From NCBI GenBank assembly GCA_964577175.1, contig CAZNYC010000121.1:1-12643 (forward strand): a DNA stretch of 12,643 bases, in the 5' to 3' direction. A program made the translations under genes and the position numbers. This document shows positions 7,021-12,643 of this stretch, piece by piece (within the stretch, counting starts at the first letter, position 1; every line of letters begins with the position of its first letter). The notes beneath the pieces were generated by a model. It saw only the letters and a program-made list of their open reading frames with translations. It was not told the origin of the DNA and did not search any database. The DNA comes from BS750m-G62 sp964577175 (GTDB lineage: Bacteria > Planctomycetota > Phycisphaerae > FEN-1346).

Positions 7021-7165
7021 TGCAGCGCCACCGATAACCCCCGCGCCGCAGGCGGCCGAGTAGCGCCCGAGCGCGCTGACCCGACTCCACGCTTGCATCC
7101 CCCCGCCGATTCTGGTACACATCCCGTTCTCGCGAGGGGCGGTTTGCGCGCGATGGGCGTTTCAC
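7021..7165. other. Intergenic stretch with no recognised gene
   Basis: This is part of the 577 bp gap between the SerRS-like gene and enolase. I find no tRNA, no ORF with a ribosome-binding site and no strong promoter; TTGCAT (7093) with TACACA (7116) at 17 bases is too weak to call. The rest of the gap is covered by the repeats, hairpin and promoter listed separately. Confidence 0.5.
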
Positions 7166-7268
7166 GTTGTCATTCCGAGGGCCGCCTGCGGCCCGAAGCA
7201 TCTCGCCGTGGCTGTGGCCGTGGCGCCCTTCGCACGGCGAGATGCTTCGCTCCGCTCAGCATGACAAC
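7166..7268. repeat. Two-armed TGTCATTCCGAG...AGCATGACA inverted repeat
   Basis: The outer arms GTTGTCAT (7166-7173) and ATGACAAC (7261-7268) and the inner arms GAAGCATCTCGCCGTG (7195-7210) and CACGGCGAGATGCTTC (7233-7248) are perfect inverted matches of 8 and 16 bp. The left arm also holds the hairpin GGGCCGC-CT-GCGGCCC. This is a member of the widespread TGTCATTCCGAG / GAAGCATCTCG type of non-coding repeat and resembles the single arm at 1171. It carries no gene. Confidence 0.75.
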
Positions 7269-7338
7269 ACGCAGGCGATTCACAAGGGGGACAGCCCCCG
7301 TGGGCCTACCGGCAGAACGGCCGGGGAGGCTCGAGGCC

Positions 7339-7354
7339 GGGGCCTGGTGGCCCC
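7339..7354. terminator. GC-rich hairpin upstream of enolase
   Basis: GGGGCC (7339-7344), loop TGGT, GGCCCC (7349-7354) is a perfect stem. It is flanked by CGGCCG words that could extend the fold, and preceded by GGGGG-ACAG-CCCCC. There is no T-run. It may block read-through into the enolase promoter or be another repeat fragment. Confidence 0.25.
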
Positions 7355-7394
7355 GCATCGGCCGGACACCCCCGTCATCCGTCAGAATAGGCGG

Positions 7395-7422
7395 TTGCGG
7401 ATGCCGGGATTAGCGATAGAAT
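7395..7422 (+). promoter_or_regulatory. Candidate sigma70 promoter for enolase
   Basis: TTGCGG (7395-7400), 16-base spacer, TAGAAT (7417-7422). It stands out in a region of about 70% GC. A start near 7429 would give a leader of about 118 bases. Confidence 0.5.
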
Positions 7423-7505
7423 CATCAGGAAGACCGACGGCGGTCGTCGGCGACAATTCAGCCGGGAAATCTTGGGCAACACGCCGGACGAAGCCGGGCC
7501 GGCCG

Positions 7506-7524
7506 GCGGCCGCGAACCGGCCGC
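7506..7524 (+). promoter_or_regulatory. Hairpin in the enolase leader next to the ribosome-binding site
   Basis: GCGGCCG, loop CGAAC, CGGCCGC is a perfect 7 bp stem ending 6 bases before AGGAGGTT (7531-7538). A second stem, CCGACG/CGTCGG (7434-7439 and 7445-7450), lies near the expected transcript start. They could influence translation or stability. No known riboswitch is recognised. Confidence 0.25.
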
Positions 7525-7546
7525 AACCAGAGGAGGTTTAACCAAC

Positions 7547-8833
7547 GTGTCGACAAAGATCAGGTCCATTACGGGGCGAGACATTTTGGACTCCCGCGGG
7601 AATCCGACGGTGGAGGTGGACGTGGTGCTGGCCGACGGCTCGACGGGCCGGGCGGCCGTCCCCTCCGGCGCCAGCACGGGCGAACGCGAGGCCGTCGAGT
7701 TGCGCGATGCCGACGGGGGCGTCGACCGCGCGGTCGAACACGTCAACACACAACTCGCCGACATGCTGGCGGGCATGGACGCGGGGGATCAGGCGGCCAT
7801 CGACCGGGCCATGACCGAAGCGGACGGGACGCCGAACAAGGCCCGCCTCGGCGCCAACGCCATCCTGGGCGTCTCGCTGGCCGTTGCCAAGGCCGCCGCG
7901 GAGTCCGCCGGCAAGCCCCTGTTCCAGTACCTCGGCGGCGACGCGGCCGTCGCGCTGCCCGTGCCCATGATGAACATCCTCAACGGCGGGAGACACGCCG
8001 AGGGGACCGTCGACTTCCAGGAGTTCATGGTCCAGCCGTGGGGCGCGCGGAACTTCTCCGAGGGCCTCGAGATGGGCACCGGCATCTTCCACGCGCTGGG
8101 CGACCTGCTCAAGACGAAGGGCTACAGCACCGCCGTTGGCGATGAGGGCGGCTACGCGCCCGCCCTGGCAAGCAACGAGGAGGCCGTTGAACTGATCCTC
8201 CAGGCCGTCGAGGCCGCCGGCTACCGGCCCGGCGAGGATGTCTCGCTGGCGCTGGACCCGGCCGCCAGCGAGATGACCAAGGCCGCCAGGGAAGCCGGCA
8301 GGGAGGGCTATTGCTTCTTCCGGTCCGACCCGGGGCGAATCGCGACGAGCGAGGAGATGATCGACCTCTGGTCCACGTGGTGCGACCGCTACCCCGTTTG
8401 CAGCATCGAGGACGGACTCGGCGAGGACGACTGGGCAGGCTGGCAGCGCTTGACCCAGCGACTGGGCGAGAAGGTCCAGATCGTCGGCGACGACCTGTTC
8501 GTCACGAACGTGCAGTACATCCGCCGCGGCCTGGACGAGGGGTCCGCCAACAGCGTGCTGATCAAGCTCAACCAGGTAGGGACGCTGACCGAGACGATGG
8601 AAGCGATCGACTTGGCGATGGGCCAGGGGTGGACGGCCGTCGTCTCCCATCGCAGCGGCGAGACGGAAGACACCACAATCGCCGACCTCGTGGTCGCCAA
8701 GAACACCGGGCAGATCAAGGCCGGCTCGGCCAGCCGAACCGACCGCGTGGCCAAGTACAACCAGCTCCTGCGCATCCAGGAGACCCTGGGCGAGAGGGCG
8801 CAGTACGGCACGGCGCAAAGGCGGAAGCCTTAG
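7547..8833 (+). CDS. eno: Enolase (phosphopyruvate hydratase)
   Basis: 428 residues, started at GTG 7547 ten bases after AGGAGG. An upstream ATG at 7472 would add a 25-residue extension that reads through leader hairpins. The enzyme interconverts 2-phosphoglycerate and phosphoenolpyruvate in glycolysis and gluconeogenesis, in the cytoplasm, and is often a degradosome partner. Seen are DSRGNPTVEVDV and SGASTGERE at the N terminus, VGDEGGYAP with the catalytic glutamate, and the three Mg ligands in LALDPAAS, SIEDGLGEDDW and VGDDLFVTN. The catalytic lysines are in VLIKLNQVGT and GQIKAGSASR, and the signature VVSHRSGETED is present. Small departures (MVQPWGA for the usual MIMPVGA, GSASRTDR for GAPSRSER) leave all catalytic residues intact. 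It appears to be transcribed alone from its own promoter. Its TAG stop lies within the family 2 repeat that follows. Confidence 0.98.
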   Translation: MSTKIRSITGRDILDSRGNPTVEVDVVLADGSTGRAAVPSGASTGEREAVELRDADGGVDRAVEHVNTQLADMLAGMDAGDQAAIDRAMTEADGTPNKARLGANAILGVSLAVAKAAAESAGKPLFQYLGGDAAVALPVPMMNILNGGRHAEGTVDFQEFMVQPWGARNFSEGLEMGTGIFHALGDLLKTKGYSTAVGDEGGYAPALASNEEAVELILQAVEAAGYRPGEDVSLALDPAASEMTKAAREAGREGYCFFRSDPGRIATSEEMIDLWSTWCDRYPVCSIEDGLGEDDWAGWQRLTQRLGEKVQIVGDDLFVTNVQYIRRGLDEGSANSVLIKLNQVGTLTETMEAIDLAMGQGWTAVVSHRSGETEDTTIADLVVAKNTGQIKAGSASRTDRVAKYNQLLRIQETLGERAQYGTAQRRKP

Positions 8834-8905
8834 CACGACAACGCTGGGTCGGCGATTTGCGCGGTGGGTCTCCGTACCCACCGCGCTCGAAACGTCCTTC
8901 TTGGA
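8828..8905 (+). repeat. Family 2 hairpin repeat, copy C; possible eno terminator
   Basis: CCTTAGCACGACAACGC starts inside the last codons of eno and supplies its TAG stop. After GTCGG and ATTT comes a perfect 11 bp stem GCGCGGTGGGT (8859-8869), loop CTCCGT, ACCCACCGCGC (8876-8886), and a GAAACGTCCTT tail. It is nearly identical, inverted, to 5577-5649. Confidence 0.7.
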
Positions 8906-8908
8906 GTT

Positions 8909-8936
8909 GCCCGGCGGGTGGGCCGACCCGCCGGGC
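8909..8936 (+). terminator. Strong GC hairpin downstream of eno
   Basis: GCCCGGCGGGT (8909-8919), loop GGGCCG, ACCCGCCGGGC (8926-8936) is a perfect 11 bp stem followed by TTCGG. It sits behind the family 2 copy, so the enolase transcript meets several hairpins in series. The tail is poor in T. Confidence 0.4.
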
Positions 8937-8952
8937 TTCGGTATCGCATCCC

Positions 8953-8990
8953 GCGCGGCGACCCACCCGGGCCGCCGCGCTTTGCTTTGC
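8953..8990 (+). terminator. Hairpin with T-rich tail, likely intrinsic terminator
   Basis: GCGCGGCG (8953-8960), 12-base loop, CGCCGCGC (8973-8980), then TTTGCTTTGC. The T-rich tail makes it the most terminator-like of the hairpins in the 360 bp gap between enolase and the kinase. Confidence 0.45.
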
Positions 8991-9003
8991 GAGAATGGGC
9001 CAC

Positions 9004-9103
9004 CGTCCGAGCCCGCCGCAGAAGCGGCAGGGCATTCCCATCCGCCGTGGCACGTCACATGGCAGACGAAGATGACCGGCTGCTCCCGCCGCCGGCTCGA
9101 ACG
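9004..9103. repeat. Two-armed palindromic element, family 1, complete copy
   Basis: Left arm: CGTCCGAG, CCCGCCGC (9012-9019), AGAA, GCGGCAGG, GCAT. The centre is CATCCGCCGTGGCACGTCACATGG in part, matching the centre of the 1225 copy. The right arm, inverted, is GATGACCGGC (9071-9080) ending GCTCGAACG (9095-9103). It lies just upstream of the kinase promoter. Confidence 0.7.
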
Positions 9104-9117
9104 CCCGCGCCCCCCGC

Positions 9118-9147
9118 TTGACCCCCGCGCGCCGCCGCGCCTACAAT
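9118..9147 (+). promoter_or_regulatory. Candidate sigma70 promoter for the histidine kinase
   Basis: TTGACC (9118-9123), 18-base spacer, TACAAT (9142-9147). Each hexamer differs from consensus at one position. The start would be near 9154, about 40 bases before the ATG at 9194. Confidence 0.6.
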
Positions 9148-9193
9148 CGTTCGTGCCGAGATTCTTGCCGCGCAGTCCGGGGCCGCCTGAAGC

Positions 9194-10210
9194 ATGTGCC
9201 ATCCGACCGAGTGCCGATACCTTTCCCAGGCCACTCAATTGCTGGTCACCGTCGATGAGGCGGGCGCGATCCGTTCGACCGACCCGCGCCGCGCCCAGGT
9301 CCTCGGGCACGAACTCTCTGCCCTTGCCGGCCGGCCCCTCTCGGACCTCGTCGTGGACGACGAACGTCCCCATCTTTCCCGCCTCCTGGACCAGACGCAG
9401 CACGCCCCGGCCGTGTGGGAACGCGTCACCTTCGCGCGGTCCGACGGCCGGACCGAACCGCTGCTCTGCTGTTTCCAACGCATCCGCGACGGCGACACCC
9501 CGGCCGGCACCATCCTGGTGGCGGGCCTCGCGCTGGAGTCGCTCGGCCGCCGGCTGCAGTCGGAGGCGGCGGCCGCCCTCGGCCGCGTCGCCTTCGCCTG
9601 CCACAGCCCCGCCCATCGCTTGATGCAGGCCCTGGAGGCCGTCCTGGCGGAGTGCCCCGCGTCCCAGGCCGTCCACCGCTGCCGCGACGATCTCGAGCAC
9701 CTGCTCGACGCCCTGAGCGAGGCCTCGGCCTGGCCGAAGTCCGATGGCCGGCCCGTCGACGCCGTCGCCGTCGTCGAAGCGGTCCTGGACACCCTGGACG
9801 GCGACGACGGGTTCGCGCGTCTGCGGACGGATCTGCGGCCGGAGGTACCCGCCGCCTGGACCGCGGTCCATCCGGCCGCCCTTGCCTACGTGACGCTGCA
9901 TCTGGCGGCCAACGCCCGCGACGCCACCGCCGACGCCGAATCCCCGAATCTCCACATTACCGTAGCGACCGACGACGGCCGGGTCATCCTGGAGTTCCAG
10001 GACAACGGGCCGGGCATCCGGCCGGAGGAGCGCGACCGCGCCTTCGCGCCGTGCGCCGCCGGGCCCTGCGCCCGCGGTGGCGCGGGGATGGGCCTGGCCT
10101 CGTGCCGCCAACTCCTCGCCCACTTCGGCGGCACGCTGCGCCTGCACGGCCGGTGCGGGGGCGGCACGACGGCCGTCGTCACCCTCCCCGCGGCCGGGAC
10201 GCCCGCATAG
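9194..10210 (+). CDS. PAS-domain sensor histidine kinase, soluble
   Basis: 338 residues. An in-frame TGA at 9188 fixes the ATG at 9194 as the earliest start; the ribosome-binding site is weak (CTGAAG). An N-terminal PAS-like domain spans about 10-115 (LLVTVDEAGAIRSTD... GRPLSDLV... ERVTFARSDGRTEPLLCCF). Next is a helical segment with LGRVAFACHSPAHRLMQAL (129-147), in which H137 aligns with the phosphorylated histidine of LGxLAGGxAHDFNN-type kinases. The C terminus is an ATPase domain with N box HLAANARDA (N240), G1 box DNGPGI (270-275) and G2 box GGAGMGLA (295-302). The acidic residue normally following the histidine is replaced by serine. No membrane helix or receiver domain is present, so it would act in the cytoplasm. 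No response regulator is adjacent, making it an orphan kinase. Its signal is unknown. Confidence 0.85.
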   Translation: MCHPTECRYLSQATQLLVTVDEAGAIRSTDPRRAQVLGHELSALAGRPLSDLVVDDERPHLSRLLDQTQHAPAVWERVTFARSDGRTEPLLCCFQRIRDGDTPAGTILVAGLALESLGRRLQSEAAAALGRVAFACHSPAHRLMQALEAVLAECPASQAVHRCRDDLEHLLDALSEASAWPKSDGRPVDAVAVVEAVLDTLDGDDGFARLRTDLRPEVPAAWTAVHPAALAYVTLHLAANARDATADAESPNLHITVATDDGRVILEFQDNGPGIRPEERDRAFAPCAAGPCARGGAGMGLASCRQLLAHFGGTLRLHGRCGGGTTAVVTLPAAGTPA

Positions 10211-10220
10211 CGAACTCCCG

Positions 10221-10243
10221 GGCGGCGCCCCTCCCGGGCCGCC
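10221..10243 (+). terminator. Weak terminator-like hairpin after the kinase
   Basis: GGCGGC (10221-10226) and GCCGCC (10238-10243) pair around an 11-base loop, followed by GCGATTCT. An alternative pairing of the two CCCGGG words is possible. Confidence 0.3.
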
Positions 10244-10265
10244 GCGATTCTGATGCCGACCGTGC

Positions 10266-10368
10266 TGACGTTCGAGCCCACCGCGGAAGCGGCGGGTCAC
10301 GTCCGAATGGCGGCGCGATGCGACCACGGCAGAGGAAGATGACCGGCCGCTCCTGCAGCCGGCTCGGT
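10266..10368. repeat. Two-armed palindromic element, family 1, complete copy
   Basis: Left arm: TGACGTTCGAG, CCCACCGC (10277-10284), GGAA, GCGGCGGG (10289-10296), TCAC. The right arm, inverted, is GATGACCGGCCGCTCCTGCA then GCCGGCTCGG. It lies between the kinase and the dsbD promoter. One A-C mismatch in the left stem suggests some decay. Confidence 0.7.
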
Positions 10369-10397
10369 GAGGCGCGCCAGTCCATCCCGCCCCGCAC

Positions 10398-10427
10398 TTG
10401 CCCGTCCCTCGCCTCCCCGCTAATAAT
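10398..10427 (+). promoter_or_regulatory. Candidate sigma70 promoter for dsbD
   Basis: TTGCCC (10398-10403), 18-base spacer, AATAAT (10422-10427) within TAATAAT, the most AT-rich word in this gap. The start would be near 10434, about 38 bases before the ATG. Confidence 0.45.
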
Positions 10428-10471
10428 GGATGAATGCAACCCGGACGCCCGAGCCACAGAGGAGACATACC

Positions 10472-12606
10472 ATGCGACGCACCGTCCTGTTTGCTGCAAC
10501 GGTGCTGGCACTGGCGGCCGCGGGCGAACGCCTCGCCGCCGAGGCCGAACCGGAGCCCTGGCTCGAGGCGACCGCCCACCTCGACCATGCGGCCCTGGCG
10601 CGCGGCCAGACGTTCCGCGCCGCGGTCGTCCTCGACCTGGCGGCCGACTACCACGTCAACGCGACCCCGCCGTCGCTCGACTTCCAGATTCCGACGAAGG
10701 TTCAGCCTGCCGCCCAGGAAGGCATCACGTGGGGCGAGGTCCGCTATCCCAAGGGCGAGCCGTTCGAGGCCGACTGGGCCGGCGACGACACGGTCCGCGT
10801 CTACTCCGGCCGGACGATCCTCCTCGTGCCCGGCACCGTGGCCGGCGACGCCCCGCTCGGCGCCGTCACGCTGCGCTTCACGCTGGCCTACCAGGGCTGC
10901 GACGACACGACGTGTTACCAGCCGGGCGAGCGGGCGGTGGAGGTCGCCACGGAAATCGTCGCGGCCGGTGCCGACCCCGCCCCGGCCAACGTCGAGATCT
11001 TCACCGAAGCCCGAGCCGGCCGCGGTGACGTTCGAGCCGGCCGCGGTGACGTTCGAGCCGGCCGCGGTGACGTTCGAGCCGGCCGCGNNNNNNNNNNNNN
11101 NNNNNNNNNNNNNNNNNNNNNNNNNNNNNNNNNNNNNNNNNNNNNNNNNNNNNNNNNNNNNNNNNNNNNNNNNNNNNNNNNNNNNNNCGAGCCGGCCGCG
11201 GTGACGTTCGAGCCGGCCGCGGTGACGTTCGAGCCGGCCGCGGAAGCGGCCGGTCATCCTCATCCGACACGGCGTCTCCGCGCGCCGACGGTGCCGGCAC
11301 CGAACAACCCGCCGTCCGTTTCGAGGACGAGCAGGACGTCGGCGCCTGGTTCCGCGAAGGGTTCCTGGTGGCCCTGCCGCTGCTGTTCCTCGGCGGGCTG
11401 GGGCTGAACCTGACGCCGTGCGTCTTTCCGCTCATTCCGATCACGATGAACGTCTTCGCCCAGCAGGGCGAAAGCCGGCCGCTCAAGGTCCTGCCCCTCG
11501 CCCTCGTCTACGTGCTGGGGCTGGCGCTAACGTTCACGGTGGTGGGCGTGCTGGCGGCGCTGGCGGGGCAGAGCCTGGGCCTGGTGCTCCAGACGCCGTG
11601 GGGCGTGCTCGGCGTGGCCGTCGTTTTGGCCATCATGATGGCGAGCGCCTTCGGGGCGTTCGACATCCAGTTGCCGTCCGGCGTCATGGGCAAACTCGGC
11701 GGGCGCCAGGGCGCGCTTGGCGCCGGGTTCATGGGGATGGTCATGGGGGCGATCGCGGCCCCGTGCGTGGGCCCGTTTCTCATCGGCCTCATCACGGCGG
11801 TGGCGACGTTCGCCACGGAACACTCGACGGCCGAGGCGATTCCCCTGGGCGCCGGGGCGTTCTTCGTGGTCGGCATCGGCCTGGGAGTGCCGTACATCTT
11901 CCTCGGCACGTTCACGGGGTTGATCAACCGGTTCCCGCGCGGCGGACCGTGGCTGGTGTGGACGAAACGGCTGCTGGCGCTGGCCCTGGGCGGGCTGATC
12001 CTGTACTTCCTCCGGCCGTACGTGGCCCCGGCCATGTTCTGGCCGATGGTCCTCGCCCTGTTCGTTTTCGCGGGCATCTACATGGGATTCATCGAAGGCG
12101 TGTCGCGCCGTCCGTTCTCGAAGACCTTCTGGACGGTGCGGATCGTCGCAGCCGTCGCCCTGCTCGCCGGCGGCATGGTGTTCTACGCGACGCGGGCGCC
12201 CGAGGCGCCCGCCGCCGCGCCGCCCACCGCCGCCAGCCGCGCCGATGACGGCCGACACGTCGCGTGGACCGACTGGCAGCCCGGCGCACTGGCCGACGCC
12301 CGCGAGGCCGGCCGCGGCGTCCTCCTCTACTTCGGCGCCGACTGGTGCGCCGAGTGCCGCGTGTGGAAGGCGAACCTCTTCACCCGGCCGGAGGTCGTCG
12401 AGGCCGCCGACAACCTGGACCGCATCTACGTGGACGTGACGGAGAACCCGACGGGCGAGAAGGCCGCCTTCGCCGAACGGTACCGCGGCCGGAACCCGCC
12501 CGCGGTGATCGTCTTCGACACCGGAGGTGACGTGGTCAAGGCCTGGCGCGACCCGCCCGGCGTCGACCCGTTCGTCGACGCGCTCGAGACCGCGGCGAAG
12601 GGATGA
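10472..12606 (+). CDS. dsbD: DsbD-type thiol:disulfide interchange protein, with assembly gap
   Basis: The ATG at 10472 follows AGAGGAG (10458-10464); an ATG at 10430 lacks such a site. A signal peptide (1-23, MRRTVLFAATVLALAAAGERLAA) precedes the N-terminal periplasmic domain (about 28-165), with redox pair C143-DDTT-C148 as in DsbD-alpha. Residues from 181 are an in-frame (RAGRGDV)n linker containing the 100-N gap. After the gap come eight predicted membrane helices (11365-12188) with the conserved cysteines in NLTPCVFPLIP (codon 11419) and AAPCVGPFL (codon 11764). A thioredoxin-like domain follows, with C-A-E-C in GADWCAECRVWK (12346-12357). All three pairs of the electron relay are present: cytoplasmic thioredoxin, membrane domain, periplasmic domain. 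The protein should deliver reducing power outward for disulfide isomerisation or cytochrome c assembly. The visible reading phases on the two sides of the gap differ in window coordinates only because the N count is arbitrary; both sides read the repeat as RAGRGDV. No substrate protein is adjacent. Confidence 0.9.
11012..11243 (+). repeat. 21 bp tandem array inside dsbD, derived from a family 1 arm
   Basis: The 21 bp unit begins CGAGCCGGCC and ends GGTGACGTT. Three complete units (11012-11074) and a partial one precede the gap; two complete units (11188-11229) and a terminal partial follow. The last copy continues into a full family 1 left arm: CCGGCCGC (11234-11241), GGAA, GCGGCCGG (11246-11253), TCATCC. 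The visible units are identical, indicating recent expansion or conversion. Confidence 0.9.
11088..11187. other. Assembly gap of exactly 100 N
   Basis: A run of exactly 100 N is a conventional placeholder for unknown length. If the array is uninterrupted, the real missing length must be 8 bases plus a multiple of 21, judging by the repeat phase on each side. Confidence 0.95.
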
Positions 12607-12610
12607 CCGC

Positions 12611-12643
12611 CCGTTCGAGCCGGCCGCCGTTCGAGCCGGCCGC
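12611..12643 (+). repeat. 16 bp tandem repeat of the same motif at the window end
   Basis: CCGTTCGAGCCGGCCG occurs twice in direct tandem (12611-12626 and 12627-12642), five bases after the dsbD stop codon. It shares the GTTCGAGCCGGCCG core with the 21 bp array but has a different period. The window ends inside it, so the full length is unknown. Confidence 0.8.

Noticed and set aside
7153..7413. Short open frame reading CHSEGRLRPEASRRGC...
   Set aside because: It is a translation of the TGTCATTCCGAG repeat and flanking hairpins, a known source of false hypothetical proteins. It has no ribosome-binding site.
11012..11243. CRISPR array
   Set aside because: The units are directly adjacent and identical, with no spacers, and lie inside a coding sequence with no cas genes nearby.
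7538..11263. A 1241-codon open frame on the minus strand
   Set aside because: It runs antisense through enolase, the kinase and dsbD, crosses the N gap and repeats, and has low-complexity composition.
11088..11407. dsbD as two separate or frameshifted genes
   Set aside because: The frame difference across 100 N means nothing, since the gap length is a placeholder. Both sides read the repeat as RAGRGDV, and the domains are in the normal DsbD order.
1..12643. A new defence, phage or mobile gene cluster
   Set aside because: All supported genes are metabolic, translational, signalling or redox genes. No integrase, transposase, nuclease, toxin or phage gene is visible. The novelty here is in the repeats and the SerRS-like protein.

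Overview
This is a 12.6 kb piece of a very GC-rich bacterial genome. It is probably a draft or metagenome-assembled contig, because it contains a 100-N scaffold gap inside a tandem repeat. Strong Shine-Dalgarno sequences and sigma70-like promoters, a DsbD-type protein with a signal peptide (so a periplasm-like compartment), and housekeeping genes scattered among unrelated neighbours and repeat-filled gaps fit a Gram-negative of the Planctomycetes/PVC type. That placement is an inference; no rRNA or other decisive marker is present.

Layout. On the minus strand are a GalT/HIT-superfamily nucleotidyltransferase-like protein (37-1146), a glycogen-synthase-like GT-B glycosyltransferase (1354-3087) and hydroxymethylbilane synthase hemC (3305-4231). 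From a short divergent promoter region the plus strand carries an NAD(P)-binding SDR-family protein (4339-5271), a 68-residue one-helix membrane protein (5314-5520), a seryl-tRNA-synthetase-like protein with an altered active site (5659-6969), enolase (7547-8833), a PAS-histidine kinase (9194-10210) and a full-length DsbD-type thiol:disulfide interchange protein (10472-12606). The first two genes may both serve sugar-nucleotide or glucan metabolism. The rest do not form one pathway.

The most distinctive content is repetitive DNA. At least four dispersed families fill the gaps between genes. (1) A roughly 100 bp two-armed palindromic element has arms of the form TTCGAG-CCGGCCGC-GGAA-GCGGCCGG-TCAT; its stems vary with compensation, and it occurs complete or partial in four intergenic regions. 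(2) A roughly 70 bp element carries an 11 bp hairpin; two of its copies begin at the stop codon of the gene upstream. (3) There are elements of the TGTCATTTCGA/TGTCATTCCGAG type. (4) There is an inverted pair of GTGCCACTGGC repeats. An arm of family 1 also lies inside dsbD, where it has become a 21 bp tandem array read in frame as (RAGRGDV)n between the N-terminal periplasmic domain and the membrane domain. The assembly broke there. Both sides of the gap are in the same reading phase of the repeat, so dsbD is most simply one intact gene. I see no tRNA, rRNA, CRISPR array, transposase, phage or defence genes.
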